A stretch of 64,000 bases of DNA from Staphylococcus arlettae (GCF_002902345.1 NZ_PPQB01000010.1:1-64000); one strand, 5' to 3'. Shown: positions 7,492 to 16,591, counted from the first letter of the stretch. Numbers and translations: made by a program. The notes: generated by a model not told the origin, from the letters alone.

Positions 7492-8481
7492 CTAGTCATT
7501 GTCATTTAGTGAGACTGTTGAAAAAGTATTTTCGAGAGGGAAATATGTTAAATCAGCAGCAGAAAGCAGAGCTTCAGTTAACGTGATTTGGAATAAAGTA
7601 TTATTATAATAAGGTTTAATATAATATGTTTTGGTCTTACTATCTAACACTAATTGATATTGTGTGTAATGCGTTTCCTGTGCATCGATTACAGCACCAC
7701 GAGGAATACTTACAGCATCTAACACTTTAAAGCAATTTGTAATATTCGTAGTTTCATCTTGTGCATCTTCTAAATTATTACGTAAGTATGAGGCACGGAC
7801 AAAACGTTCAGTAGATGTATAGCCACCAGGTAGTCCGGCTGTGCCACCCTCTACGCCCATTGGTCGAATTAACACTTTTCCCGTTACTTTGGGTTGATGT
7901 TTTGTTGGTGTTAAAAAAGGATAGTTACGTAAATTTTCAATGTGCCACTCTAAATTAGGTGCATTTGTTAGTACATTGACGTAATTGTCTTTGACAATTA
8001 ATTTGCCATCATGGGGTTCGACTGCAACAGTGTAGCCATGTCGATCTGTAATAAGGAAATGTAATGGAGGTACTACATCTAATGCTGGATTTTTAATGTT
8101 CATAATATTGAGACGAGCGGCTTTATATTTTAAGTCGGCAATATCTTTAACGAATCCTAATACCCAGACGATAAATTCTTCAGGGGCTAGGTTAATAAAG
8201 CCTTGTTCTTTCTCCGTAGCGTAACTCGCTTCTCCTGTAAAATAATGATTAGAGACACTAAGTCCATGTTCATTTATACCATCGCCGAAACGATAACGTC
8301 CTACTTTAACCCCCGTACCGATAAAACCATAGTTGAGTTTAGTCGCTTCCTCTAAATCAAATTGGTAATGATAATTTCTAGGAACGGCTATAGGTACACT
8401 ATTAAATTCAAACGCAAAATCCATAGTTCTTGCTAAGTAATGATGTTGTTTGTTAGTGAATAACGAAAAACCTGTACACAT
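7492..8481 (-). CDS. choloylglycine hydrolase / penicillin acylase family protein
   Basis: A 329-residue N-terminal nucleophile hydrolase. The chosen start gives MCTGF, so removal of Met exposes Cys2 as nucleophile, as the family needs, and SD AGGGAGTG lies just upstream. Longer frames starting at 8523 would bury the Cys. Other family landmarks are ARTMDFAFEF, with Arg and Asp of the active site, and a later GGTAGLPGGYTSTERFVRA segment carrying the conserved Arg. The family hydrolyses linear amides (conjugated bile salts, penicillin V, possibly acyl-homoserine lactones); the substrate cannot be told from sequence. No signal peptide, so cytoplasmic. It diverges from ung across a 240-base promoter region. 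Confidence 0.8.
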   Translation of the reverse strand: MCTGFSLFTNKQHHYLARTMDFAFEFNSVPIAVPRNYHYQFDLEEATKLNYGFIGTGVKVGRYRFGDGINEHGLSVSNHYFTGEASYATEKEQGFINLAPEEFIVWVLGFVKDIADLKYKAARLNIMNIKNPALDVVPPLHFLITDRHGYTVAVEPHDGKLIVKDNYVNVLTNAPNLEWHIENLRNYPFLTPTKHQPKVTGKVLIRPMGVEGGTAGLPGGYTSTERFVRASYLRNNLEDAQDETTNITNCFKVLDAVSIPRGAVIDAQETHYTQYQLVLDSKTKTYYIKPYYNNTLFQITLTEALLSAADLTYFPLENTFSTVSLNDND

Positions 8482-8721
8482 ATGAATCACTCCCTTGATG
8501 AAGATAGCATTTGTCATTAGCATAAACGAATGAGAAGAAGTAATGCAATTAATATCGTTAACTATTTCTTTGTGAAAGTTAACAAAGTGGAGAGGTTCGC
8601 AAAATTGTTGAATTTGTGTACTTACCGTTATTTCATTGCTTACTCACCATAGTGTATGATGGTATTATTGTAGTAACGTAACTTTTTGCTATATGTTATG
8701 ATGATGCGTGAGGTGAACAGT

Positions 8722-9375
8722 ATGGAATGGTCAGAGGTATTTCATGATATTACAACACGTCATGACTTTAAGGCTATGCATGATTTTTTAGAACAAGAAT
8801 ATTCGACGCAAACGGTTTATCCAGAGCGTGAAAATATATATCAAGCATTTGATTTAACACCATTGGATAAAGTGAAAGTAGTTATCTTAGGACAGGATCC
8901 TTATCATGGACCCAATCAAGCACATGGTTTAGCTTTTTCTGTACAGCCTAATGCTAAGTTTCCACCATCATTAAGAAATATGTACAAGGAACTGGCAGAT
9001 GATATAGGGTGTGAGCGTACGTCACCACACTTGCAAGACTGGGCAAAAGAAGGTGTCTTATTATTAAACACTGTATTGACAGTACGTGCTGGTGAAGCAC
9101 ATTCACATAGAAATATTGGTTGGGAGCTATTTACCAATGAGATTATCCAAACAGTGTCAGAACAGTGCTCAGATGTGGTTTTTATCTTATGGGGAAAGCC
9201 TGCACAGGATAAAGTTAAGCTTATCGATACCTCAAAACATAAAGTCATTAAAGCGCCTCATCCGAGTCCGCTTTCTGCGTATAGAGGTTTCTTTGGTTCT
9301 AAACCATATTCGACAGCCAATGCTTATTTAAAATCTAAAGGTATTCAACCAATTCGTTGGTGTGAAGGTGAGTGA
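8722..9375 (+). CDS. ung: uracil-DNA glycosylase
   Basis: Removes uracil from DNA to begin base excision repair. The 217-residue family-1 enzyme shows the water-activating motif GQDPYHG at 57-63 (catalytic Asp59) and the minor-groove loop [11 protein letters not shown] from about residue 180 (catalytic His). Length fits the family. I start at ATG 8722, seven bases after GAGGTGA; the in-frame codons at 8686 lack an SD. Followed without a terminator by a DUF5327 gene and a DUF423 gene, an arrangement related to the ywdG-ywdI-ywdK genes of Bacillus subtilis. Confidence 0.95.
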   Translation: MEWSEVFHDITTRHDFKAMHDFLEQEYSTQTVYPERENIYQAFDLTPLDKVKVVILGQDPYHGPNQAHGLAFSVQPNAKFPPSLRNMYKELADDIGCERTSPHLQDWAKEGVLLLNTVLTVRAGEAHSHRNIGWELFTNEIIQTVSEQCSDVVFILWGKPAQDKVKLIDTSKHKVIKAPHPSPLSAYRGFFGSKPYSTANAYLKSKGIQPIRWCEGE

Positions 9376-9377
9376 TA

Positions 9378-9743
9378 ATGATGAATAAAGATAAAATGAT
9401 TCAACTTATTGAAAATGAATTACTACAAGCTGAAGAGGCAAGTAACGAAACAGAGTTTGAAAAGCATATGTATGCAATTCATACTTTGACTTCGTTATAT
9501 ACAACATCAACTAAGCAACATACTACGTCTTATCCATTAGCATCTGAAGTGAGTTCTAGTGTCTCCACACAGATACCAAGTGATCAGTCAAAAAAACAAG
9601 TATCTGCAGCGGAAATTAAAGCTATGGGTGGTAAAGTGTCACAGTCAATGCAACAACACAAAGCTAGCCCAACAAGTTTGGACAGTAATAGATTAACTAC
9701 GGATGATGAAATTGGTAATGGTGAGTCTATTTTTGATTTTTAA
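9378..9743 (+). CDS. DUF5327/YwdI-like protein
   Basis: A 121-residue hydrophilic protein with two parts. Residues 1-45 form a predicted helix (NKDKMIQLIENELLQAEEASN). After that comes a Ser/Thr/Gln-rich linker and a short conserved-looking AAEIKAMGG block. It resembles the YwdI family found next to ung in Bacillales; function unknown. The start follows AAGGTGAG two bases past the ung stop. It is co-transcribed with ung and the next gene by spacing. No membrane segment. Confidence 0.7.
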   Translation: MMNKDKMIQLIENELLQAEEASNETEFEKHMYAIHTLTSLYTTSTKQHTTSYPLASEVSSSVSTQIPSDQSKKQVSAAEIKAMGGKVSQSMQQHKASPTSLDSNRLTTDDEIGNGESIFDF

Positions 9744-9764
9744 TAGAAAAGGATGGAGAGCAAA

Positions 9765-10130
9765 ATGATGAAAGTGTTTATTATTTTAGGTGCCTTGAAT
9801 GCTTTGATGGCAGTAGGTACAGGTGCATTTGGCGCACATGGTTTAGAGGGAAAACTCTCTGATAAATATATGTCTGTATGGGAAAAAGCTACAACATACC
9901 AAATGTACCATGGTCTAGGCTTATTAGTTTTAGGTATATTAAGTGGTACAACTTCAATTAATGTAAACTGGGCAGGCTGGTTAATATTCTTAGGCATTGT
10001 ATTTTTCAGTGGTTCACTTTATATTTTAGCGTTAACTCAAATTAAAATTCTAGGCGCTATTACACCTATTGGTGGTTTGTTATTTATCGCAGGCTGGTTA
10101 ATGTTAGTCATTGCAACAATTAAATTATAA
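9765..10130 (+). CDS. DUF423 family membrane protein (YwdK-like)
   Basis: A 121-residue protein with four hydrophobic helices. The DUF423 signature GAFGAHGL is near residue 26, with the later [10 protein letters not shown] near 50. The family is widespread and small, with no firm function. ATG 9765 (or the adjacent ATG 9768) is the likely start, after GGATGGAGAG. Last gene of the ung group; the hairpin at 10144-10191 follows. Confidence 0.8.
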   Translation: MMKVFIILGALNALMAVGTGAFGAHGLEGKLSDKYMSVWEKATTYQMYHGLGLLVLGILSGTTSINVNWAGWLIFLGIVFFSGSLYILALTQIKILGAITPIGGLLFIAGWLMLVIATIKL

Positions 10131-10143
10131 TTTTTTTATGTTA

Positions 10144-10191
10144 AAAAAGCTCGTCTTATGGGTATAATACACTCCATGAGGTGAGTTTTTT
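10144..10191 (+). promoter_or_regulatory. hairpin combining an upstream terminator and the permease SD
   Basis: AAAAAGCTCGTCTTATGG pairs with CCATGAGGTGAGTTTTT, allowing G-U pairs. The right arm contains the SD GAGGTGAG of the permease gene starting at 10194, and a T run follows. The loop carries TATAAT (10163-10168). It can end transcription from the ung group and also hide the SD in read-through RNA. Confidence 0.6.
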
Positions 10192-10193
10192 AA

Positions 10194-11675
10194 ATGAGTA
10201 GAAAAAATGTAGAAATAGATAGGGGAGATTTGAAACAAAATCTCTCTGAAAAATTTGTATGGGCGATTGCATATGGCTCATGTATTGGCTGGGGAGCATT
10301 TATACTCCCTGGAGACTGGATTGGTCAGTCTGGCCCTATAGCAGCGGCTATCGGTATTACTATAGGTGCGCTGTTGATGATTTTAATCGCCGTCAGTTAT
10401 GGAGCGTTAGTGGAACGTTTTCCGGTATCTGGTGGAGCATTTGCATTTAGTTTTTTAGGTTTTGGACGTTATGTGAGTTTCTTTTCATCATGGTTCCTCA
10501 CATTTGGTTACATATGTGTGGTTGCGTTAAATGCCACAGCATTTAGCTTATTAATTAAATTTTTAATGCCTGGCGTATTAGAAGTAGGTAAATTGTATAC
10601 CATTGCAGGTTGGGATGTTTATATTACTGAAATAATAATCGCATCTGTATTATTATTAGTATTTATGGGCATTGCAATTAAAGGAGCTAGCGTGTCAGGC
10701 TCGTTACAATATTATTTTTGTGTGGCATTAGTAATAACTGTATTATTATTATTTTTCGGCTCATTTTTTGGTAGTAATTTTTCATTAGACAATTTACAGC
10801 CACTGGCTAATAAGTCAGAAGGATGGTTTACGTCGATTATAATGATTGTAGCAGTTGCTCCGTGGGCTTATGTTGGTTTTGACAATATTCCACAAACTGC
10901 AGAAGAATTTGATTTTTCACCTAACAAAACATTTAAACTAATTGTGTATAGTTTATTAGCTTCGGCGTTAACTTATGTCGTAATGCTCTTGTTTACAGGT
11001 TGGTTGAGTACGAATGCAAGTAGTGTAAATGGTAATTTATGGTTAACAGGTGCGGTGACACGTGAGGCGTTCGGTCACATAGGTTTAGCAATCTTAGCAA
11101 TTGCTATTATCATGGGGATTTTTACTGGATTGAATGGCTTTTTAATGAGTTCTAGTCGCTTGCTCTTTTCAATGGGGCGCTCAGGTATCATGCCTACAGT
11201 ATTTAGTAAATTACACCGTCGATACAAGACACCATATGTAGCTATTATCTTTTTAGTAGCTATTACGTTAATTGCACCATGGTTAGGACGTACGGCATTG
11301 ACGTGGATTGTTGATATGTCATCGACTGGCGTGTCAATTGCTTATTTTATTACATGTTTATCTGCGGCCAAATTATTTAGCTATAATAAAGCGAGCAATA
11401 CGTATGGTCCAATATACAAGACCTTTGCGATTTTAGGCTCAATCGTATCATTTATTTTCTTATTGTTATTATTAGTACCCGGTTCACCAGCGGCATTATC
11501 AACACCTTCATATATAGCATTAGGTGTATGGGCGATTATAGGATTAGGATTCTTTGTTTTCCGTTATCCGAAATTAAAACGTATTAATAATGATTATTTA
11601 AGTCAAATGATCTTAAATCAATCCGCGAAAGATGTAGATGAAATAGTGAATACGTCAACACAAGAATCAAAATAA
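10194..11675 (+). CDS. APC-superfamily amino acid permease
   Basis: A 493-residue integral membrane protein with about 12 hydrophobic helices. The N-terminal unwound TM1 motif GSCIGWGAFILPGDW and the TM2 region FPVSGGAFAF mark the amino acid-polyamine-organocation superfamily. TM6 carries APWAYVGFDNIPQTAEE. The substrate is not predictable. It has its own terminator, and its SD lies inside the hairpin described at 10144-10191. The C-terminal tail after residue 465 is polar and cytoplasmic. No regulator or metabolic partner is adjacent. Confidence 0.85.
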   Translation: MSRKNVEIDRGDLKQNLSEKFVWAIAYGSCIGWGAFILPGDWIGQSGPIAAAIGITIGALLMILIAVSYGALVERFPVSGGAFAFSFLGFGRYVSFFSSWFLTFGYICVVALNATAFSLLIKFLMPGVLEVGKLYTIAGWDVYITEIIIASVLLLVFMGIAIKGASVSGSLQYYFCVALVITVLLLFFGSFFGSNFSLDNLQPLANKSEGWFTSIIMIVAVAPWAYVGFDNIPQTAEEFDFSPNKTFKLIVYSLLASALTYVVMLLFTGWLSTNASSVNGNLWLTGAVTREAFGHIGLAILAIAIIMGIFTGLNGFLMSSSRLLFSMGRSGIMPTVFSKLHRRYKTPYVAIIFLVAITLIAPWLGRTALTWIVDMSSTGVSIAYFITCLSAAKLFSYNKASNTYGPIYKTFAILGSIVSFIFLLLLLVPGSPAALSTPSYIALGVWAIIGLGFFVFRYPKLKRINNDYLSQMILNQSAKDVDEIVNTSTQESK

Positions 11676-11678
11676 CTA

Positions 11679-11714
11679 AAAAAAGACTGTCGGCAACTGT
11701 CGACAGTCTTTTTA
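11679..11714. terminator. permease terminator
   Basis: AAAAGACTGTCG and CGACAGTCTTTTT pair perfectly around GCAACTGT. It lies directly after the permease stop. It may also serve the facing minus-strand pair. Confidence 0.9.
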
Positions 11715-11757
11715 ATGCGTAATTATATTTTAATTGAGGTGCAATACTATAGGGGCT

Positions 11758-12210
11758 TTAGATTTTGCGTATCGTTCGTTTTGTTCCAGTAATGATTAGT
11801 TTAGAAATTTGATCTGCAAAGAGTAAGCCTAAGGCAATAGCACCAGCGATTAATGTGACCTCTAGCATTGTATTAATTGCTTTACTAAATTGAATAAGAA
11901 TTAAATTCTTAGTAGCATCAAAAGCTAATCCACCTGGTACGAGAGGGATGATGCCAGGCACCATAAATAAAATAACTGGTTCTTTTTTATATCGGGCCAT
12001 TACATGACTTAATAAACCGAGTGCTAAACCGCCAAAGAAATTTGAATAAATGGTATGGAACTCTAAAGTATCATAAAAGATAGTGTAAACGATCCAACCG
12101 CATGCACCAACGATACCTGTTGTATGATATAACCGTTTGGGGACATCAAAGATGACACCAAAAAATAATGCTGCTAAATAGCTAAAAATTAAATTTAAGA
12201 TCCAAAACAT
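11758..12210 (-). CDS. threonine/serine exporter family, small subunit (YjjB/ThrE_2-like)
   Basis: A 150-residue protein with four to five membrane helices, including the family block VPGIIPLVPGGLAFDAT. In split ThrE systems this subunit pairs with a larger DUF1212 subunit, here the gene immediately upstream. I start at ATG 12210; the in-frame GTG at 12219 is part of the SD AGGGGTG. Role: probably export of small hydroxylated amino acids or another small metabolite (E. coli YjjP/YjjB exports succinate), by homology only. 12 bases separate the two genes. Confidence 0.75.
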   Translation of the reverse strand: MFWILNLIFSYLAALFFGVIFDVPKRLYHTTGIVGACGWIVYTIFYDTLEFHTIYSNFFGGLALGLLSHVMARYKKEPVILFMVPGIIPLVPGGLAFDATKNLILIQFSKAINTMLEVTLIAGAIALGLLFADQISKLIITGTKRTIRKI

Positions 12211-12221
12211 AATCAGCACCC

Positions 12222-12992
12222 CTAAAAAATAATTAAGATTGTCCCAACACCTGCACCAATGCCAAAGGCTGTAACTAAAGCCTCTAAAGACTTAGTAATA
12301 AACATCAGCATATGCCCACCAAACAAATCTTGTATTGAATTGGTAATTAGGACTCCGGGCACTATTGGCATAACAGACGCAATGATAATAGTTTCAACAG
12401 AACCTCCTGGTATAAGGTTATGGCCTGTGACGGCTATAAAGCCGATAACTAGAGCGCCCATAAATTCAGGAATAAAATGTGTATGTAATTTACGGCTTAG
12501 TATTTCTGTAACTAAGTAACCAAATGAGCCGGCAAGTAGGGCAGTCAAAATGTCTATGAGTTTGCCATCTTGTAAATATAAAAAGCTCAGTGACACGATG
12601 CTTGCTGCAATAAATTTGAATACTAAATCATGTTGAATACTTTGTTCAGTATAGATTTGTTCTAATTCAGTATAAGCTTCCTCTAAAGACAGAGAACCAG
12701 CTATTAATCTACGTGAAACACCATTAGTACGTGAAATACGGAATAAATTAGTGTCTCGAGATTTAATACGAAAGACTCTAGGATAAGTTTCATTGTGCAA
12801 CATAAAATTGATTACTGTATTAGTAACAAAACTATTACTTTCATGATATCCCAACTGATTGGCAATACGTGTCATAGTATCTTCGACGCGTGTGCCTTCC
12901 GCTCCGGATTCTAATAATATACGTCCTGCTAAGAGGATTACATCTTTTGTTAACTTTTCTTCATAGGTTTCATTGTATTGTATGTTTGTCAT
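12222..12992 (-). CDS. threonine/serine exporter family, large subunit (YjjP/DUF1212-like)
   Basis: A 256-residue protein with a soluble N-terminal half (residues 1-115, containing LAGRILLESGAEGTRVEDTM, the typical DUF1212 opening) and a membrane half of about five helices with MPIVPGVLITNSIQDL. Together with the downstream YjjB-like subunit it makes a complete ThrE-type transporter divided over two polypeptides. SD TTGGTGATG precedes ATG. In S. aureus the corresponding gene (SA0543) lies beside the sRNA RsaA, also the case here. Confidence 0.8.
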   Translation of the reverse strand: MTNIQYNETYEEKLTKDVILLAGRILLESGAEGTRVEDTMTRIANQLGYHESNSFVTNTVINFMLHNETYPRVFRIKSRDTNLFRISRTNGVSRRLIAGSLSLEEAYTELEQIYTEQSIQHDLVFKFIAASIVSLSFLYLQDGKLIDILTALLAGSFGYLVTEILSRKLHTHFIPEFMGALVIGFIAVTGHNLIPGGSVETIIIASVMPIVPGVLITNSIQDLFGGHMLMFITKSLEALVTAFGIGAGVGTILIIF

Positions 12993-13142
12993 ATCATCAC
13001 CAAGTTATAGTTTATTCTTTAGCGTTGGGCTTTTTAAGTAAGATTAATTTCGTTTATTGTAACATGGAATGAGTGTTTTGTTTTGTTAGGAGTCGTATTA
13101 AGATAAAAAATATATTGTGCAGCATGTATTTTGCGACTTTAT

Positions 13143-13167
13143 GTTTGCGCGATTTATATTTCGGATA
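13143..13167 (+). promoter_or_regulatory. probable SigB promoter of RsaA
   Basis: GTTTGC (13143-13148), 13-base spacer, CGGATA (13162-13167). This fits the SigB consensus GTTT-(12-15)-GGGTAw in the -35 part and four to five of six positions in the -10 part. Transcription would start near 13174 and run into the terminator at 13268-13302. Confidence 0.6.
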
Positions 13168-13173
13168 AACTAA

Positions 13174-13303
13174 TAATAGTTAACTGTTACTGATATATTG
13201 AGTAGCGACAATATAAACAGCAGTTAATTATTAAGTGGTGATTAATGTTCTCCTAGACACACTACAGAAAGCACACTTGTTTGCTCACAAGTGTGCTTTT
13301 TTA
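13174..13303 (+). ncRNA. rsaA: RsaA regulatory RNA (predicted)
   Basis: A transcript of about 130 bases with no open frame, between the ThrE-type gene and hemQ, where S. aureus has rsaA (between SA0543 and SA0544 as I recall). A 5' hairpin is formed by TTAACTG and CAGTTAA, with inner TATATT and AATATA. Then comes a C-rich unpaired stretch, GTTCTCCTAG. The end is a strong terminator, GCACACTTGT and ACAAGTGTGC followed by TTTTTT. In S. aureus RsaA is SigB-dependent and represses mgrA translation through a C-rich loop. Identity here rests on position, promoter type and architecture. The remaining 13304-13443 holds only a hairpin (AAGTGTAGC at 13333, GCTACACTT at 13380). Confidence 0.75.
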
Positions 13304-13443
13304 TATTTGAAATTTTACTATTTTCTTTATACATAAGTGTAGCCAACCTAACATTGAGCATTTACTCAGTTAAATTGTGTCGCTACACTTGATGTACAAA
13401 AATTACGTGTTTAGCCTGCTAACAACGAACAGTAGTGGTGTTG

Positions 13444-14193
13444 TTATAGTTTAAAGAATGTTGCAAGCTCAGATGTCGGTAGGATATGACCAACATAAAA
13501 GCTACCAAAATCACCATAGCGTGCTGTTGTTTCATCAAAGCGCATTTCATAAACGATTTTTTTAAATTGCAATGGGTCATCTGCGAATAATGTTACGCCC
13601 CATTCGTAATCATCCAATCCTACTGAACCAGTAATAAATTGTTTGATTTTACCTGCGTATTGACGGCCGATTTTACCATGTGCATACATTAACTCTTGAC
13701 GTTTTTCTAATGGCAACATATACCAGTTATATGTTTCGTTACGACGTTTATCCATAGGATAGAAGCAAATGTACTCGGCATGTGGTAGTTCTGGATATAA
13801 ACGTGGTTTAATATGTGGGTTTTCATATGGATCTTCATCAGATTTACCAGCTAAATAATTACCAAGTTCAATGATGGAAACATATGAATAAGTTGGAATT
13901 AAATAATCTGCTATTTTTAATTTATTAAAGTCATTTTCAATAGCATTTAACATTTTTAATTCAGGGCGTAGTACCCATAGTAATAGGTCTGCTTTTTGAC
14001 CAGTAATATTATAAAGCGCATGGTCGCCTACATTATTTGTACGTGCTGCTTCGTGTGTTGTTAAAAAAGATTGTAATTCATCTACCATCGCTTGACGTTC
14101 TTCAGATGGTAATAGACGTAATGTAGTCCAATCTATTGCATAAAATAAATGTAAACTGTACCATCCATCTAATGTTTCAGGTGCTTGTGGCAT
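13444..14193 (-). CDS. hemQ: coproheme decarboxylase HemQ
   Basis: A 249-residue chlorite-dismutase-family protein. HemQ converts coproheme III to heme b by oxidative decarboxylation in the Gram-positive coproporphyrin-dependent pathway. Tyr145 and Lys149 in FYPMDKRR and the heme-ligand His172 in YAHGKIG sit at the positions known from the S. aureus enzyme. The distal Arg of true chlorite dismutases is not present at its place. SD AAAGGAG lies eight bases before ATG. It is divergent from pta, and the 175 bases between hold promoters for both. Confidence 0.9.
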   Translation of the reverse strand: MPQAPETLDGWYSLHLFYAIDWTTLRLLPSEERQAMVDELQSFLTTHEAARTNNVGDHALYNITGQKADLLLWVLRPELKMLNAIENDFNKLKIADYLIPTYSYVSIIELGNYLAGKSDEDPYENPHIKPRLYPELPHAEYICFYPMDKRRNETYNWYMLPLEKRQELMYAHGKIGRQYAGKIKQFITGSVGLDDYEWGVTLFADDPLQFKKIVYEMRFDETTARYGDFGSFYVGHILPTSELATFFKL

Positions 14194-14368
14194 TTAAATC
14201 GCTCCTTTATAAAATACTTAATACCTCACTGAAAATTCTATCATAAAGGTATCTTGATAACATAAGTAAATGTTTACAAATTGGTGACATGGAATTCTAT
14301 CGCAAAATAACGTATAATGACAAAGGAAAATCACTATAAACTATACTCAAAATTTCAAGGAGGCTATT

Positions 14369-15355
14369 ATGTCTTTATTAGATGTATTACAAGAAAAACT
14401 TTCAGGGAAAAATGTCAGAATCGTTCTGCCAGAAGGTGAAGATGAGCGTGTGTTAGCTGCTGCGGTAGAATTACAAGCAACAGATTATGTGACACCAGTA
14501 TTATTAGGAAATGAAGCAAATGTAAAAGCTTTAGCAGCAGATAAAGGTTTCGACATTGCTCAAATAGAATTAATCGATCCAGCAACAAGTGACTTAAAAC
14601 AAGAATTAGTAGAAGCATTTGTAGAACGTCGTAAAGGTAAAGCAACTGAAGAACAAGCACAAGAAATGTTACAAAACGTGAACTATTTCGGTACTATGCT
14701 TGTATACACTGGTAAAGCTCAAGGTCTAGTGAGTGGGGCTGCACATTCTACGGGTGATACAGTTAGACCTGCATTACAAATCATCAAGACAAAGCCTGGA
14801 GTATCTAAAACATCTGGTATCTTCTTTATGATTAAAGATGATCAACAGTATATTTTTGGTGACTGTGCAATTAATCCTACATTAGAAGCACAAGATTTAG
14901 CTGAAATTGCTGTAGAGAGTGCAAAATCAGCACAATCATTTGGTATGTCACCACGTGTGGCAATGTTAAGCTTCTCAACTAAAGGTTCTGCTAAATCAGA
15001 TGATGTTGAAAAAGTTTCAACTGCAGTTGAATTAGCACAAGAAAAAATTGCTGAAGCACAATTAGAAGATGTTATTGTTGATGGCGAATTCCAATTTGAC
15101 GCAGCGATTGTTCCTGAAGTTGCGAAGAAAAAAGCACCAGGTGCTCAAATTCAAGGCGATGCAAATGTCTTTATTTTCCCAAGTTTAGAAGCGGGTAATA
15201 TTGGTTATAAAATTGCACAACGTTTAGGTGGATTTGATGCAGTTGGACCTGTTTTACAAGGTTTAAACTCTCCAGTTAATGACTTATCTCGAGGCTGTTC
15301 AACTGAAGACGTTTATAATCTTTCAATCATTACTGCAGCTCAAGCACTACAATAA
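14369..15355 (+). CDS. pta: phosphate acetyltransferase
   Basis: Converts acetyl-CoA and phosphate to acetyl phosphate and CoA, the first step of acetate overflow. The 328-residue short Pta has the family blocks VLPEGEDERVLAAA, GAAHSTGDTVRPALQII, GDANVFIFPSLEAGNIGYKIAQR and the C-terminal GPVLQGLNSPVNDLSRG. A -10 TATAAT lies at 14313-14318, with SD CAAGGAGG before ATG. The stop TAA shares its last A with the ATG of lipL, so the pair is coupled in translation. High adaptation to the staphylococcal codon pattern suggests strong expression. Confidence 0.95.
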   Translation: MSLLDVLQEKLSGKNVRIVLPEGEDERVLAAAVELQATDYVTPVLLGNEANVKALAADKGFDIAQIELIDPATSDLKQELVEAFVERRKGKATEEQAQEMLQNVNYFGTMLVYTGKAQGLVSGAAHSTGDTVRPALQIIKTKPGVSKTSGIFFMIKDDQQYIFGDCAINPTLEAQDLAEIAVESAKSAQSFGMSPRVAMLSFSTKGSAKSDDVEKVSTAVELAQEKIAEAQLEDVIVDGEFQFDAAIVPEVAKKKAPGAQIQGDANVFIFPSLEAGNIGYKIAQRLGGFDAVGPVLQGLNSPVNDLSRGCSTEDVYNLSIITAAQALQ

Positions 15356-16194
15356 TGGACTTAGCAAGTAAATATTTTAATAGTATAGATTGGCGTTATA
15401 TTGATCATTCTTCTGGTTTAGCGCCAATGCAATCTTTTGCGTTTGATGATACTTTTTGTGAAAGTGTAGGTAATGATGATTCACCAAATGTGGTACGTAC
15501 GTGGGTACATCAGCATACCGTTATTTTAGGAATTCATGATTCACGACTACCTTATTTGCATGATGGCATTAGATTTTTAACTGAGGAACAAGGTTATAAT
15601 GCGATTGTGAGAAATTCAGGTGGTCTGGGTGTAGTTTTAGACCAAGGCATTTTGAATATTTCATTAATATTTAAAGGTAAAACTGAAACTACAATAGATG
15701 AAGCTTTTACAGTTATGTATTTATTGATTGCTAAGATGTTCGAAGATGAAGGTGTAGAAATTGAAACACACGAAATAACGCAATCTTATTGTCCAGGTAA
15801 ATTTGATTTGAGTATTAACGGCAAAAAATTTGCTGGCATTTCACAACGTCGCGTACGTGGTGGAATAGCTGTACAAATTTATTTGTGTGTCGAAGGTTCT
15901 GGAGCTGAACGCGCTGAAATGATGAAAACATTTTATGAACGCGCATTGAAAGGCGAATCAACAAAATTTAAATATCCTAATATTGAGCCAAACTATATGG
16001 CATCACTTGAGACTTTGTTGAATAGAGAAATCACAGTCCAAGACGTAATGTTCCAATTGTTATATGCAATGAAAGATTTAGGTGCCCGTTTAAATATGGA
16101 ACCCATTACTGAAACAGAATGGGAACGTTATGATGGCTACTTTGACAAAATGATTGCACGTAATGAAAAATTAAATAATCGAATGGATATATAA
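15355..16194 (+). CDS. lipL: LipL, octanoyl/lipoyl amidotransferase
   Basis: A 279-residue protein of the lipoate-protein ligase A / octanoyl transferase fold. LipL moves octanoyl or lipoyl groups from GcvH to the E2 subunits of dehydrogenases by way of a cysteine thioester. Visible are RNSGGLGVVLDQG (residues 86-97, substrate loop), Cys146 in SYCPGKFDLSINGKKFAG (nucleophile) and the conserved Lys of that motif. It lacks the ATP-binding C-terminal domain of LplA. ATG overlaps the pta stop by one base. Linking lipoylation of pyruvate dehydrogenase to pta makes metabolic sense. Terminator at 16241-16280. Confidence 0.85.
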   Translation: MDLASKYFNSIDWRYIDHSSGLAPMQSFAFDDTFCESVGNDDSPNVVRTWVHQHTVILGIHDSRLPYLHDGIRFLTEEQGYNAIVRNSGGLGVVLDQGILNISLIFKGKTETTIDEAFTVMYLLIAKMFEDEGVEIETHEITQSYCPGKFDLSINGKKFAGISQRRVRGGIAVQIYLCVEGSGAERAEMMKTFYERALKGESTKFKYPNIEPNYMASLETLLNREITVQDVMFQLLYAMKDLGARLNMEPITETEWERYDGYFDKMIARNEKLNNRMDI

Positions 16195-16240
16195 GATTAT
16201 TTTGTAATTTTAATAAAATTAACTTAAACGGTGCTGTAGT

Positions 16241-16280
16241 AAGGTACACTGGACACGATTGTTTAGTGTACCTTTTTCTT
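16241..16280 (+). terminator. pta-lipL terminator
   Basis: AAGGTACACT and AGTGTACCTT pair perfectly, followed by TTTCTTTTT. Confidence 0.85.
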
Positions 16281-16366
16281 TTTGTTGAATTATAGAAATT
16301 AAAAAAGTAATATAGTAAAAGTGTAGTATTTCTGAAAAATAAAAAACCAGAAAATAGCGTAACTTT

Positions 16367-16395
16367 TTGAATATAATATAATTGCGCATTATAAT
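16367..16395 (+). promoter_or_regulatory. promoter of the mevalonate operon
   Basis: -35 TTGAAT (16367-16372), 17-base spacer and -10 TATAAT (16390-16395). Predicted start near 16402, which puts the structured leader at the very 5' end of the mRNA. Confidence 0.65.
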
Positions 16396-16401
16396 GGAGA
16401 A

Positions 16402-16591
16402 GTATGGTTATGAATTAGTAGCAGGTGTTAATTTTGGATGAGTGAGTATTGATTTTCACCAAAGACAACCATAGTGCTGCTAATTCAATGCTGTTTATGG
16501 AGTGGAAATTTCAAACATGCTTCCTAGTAGAACTGTAGTAAAAGAGAAATACTGAATGAAAATTAACAATAATCTAAAGGTGATTGAGAAA
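16402..16591 (+). promoter_or_regulatory. long structured 5' leader of mvaK1, possible pseudoknot
   Basis: 190 untranslated bases. TATGGTT (16403-16409) is complementary to AACCATA (16467-16473), and TGAATTAG with CAG (16411-16424) to CTGCTAATTCA (16477-16487). These pairings cross each other, the order expected for a pseudoknot or for two alternative folds. TTTGGATGA (16433-16441) and TCACCAAA (16456-16463) form a hairpin inside. I do not recognise a known riboswitch class. No terminator-like hairpin with a T run lies before mvaK1, so any control would act on translation or stability. Confidence 0.45.
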
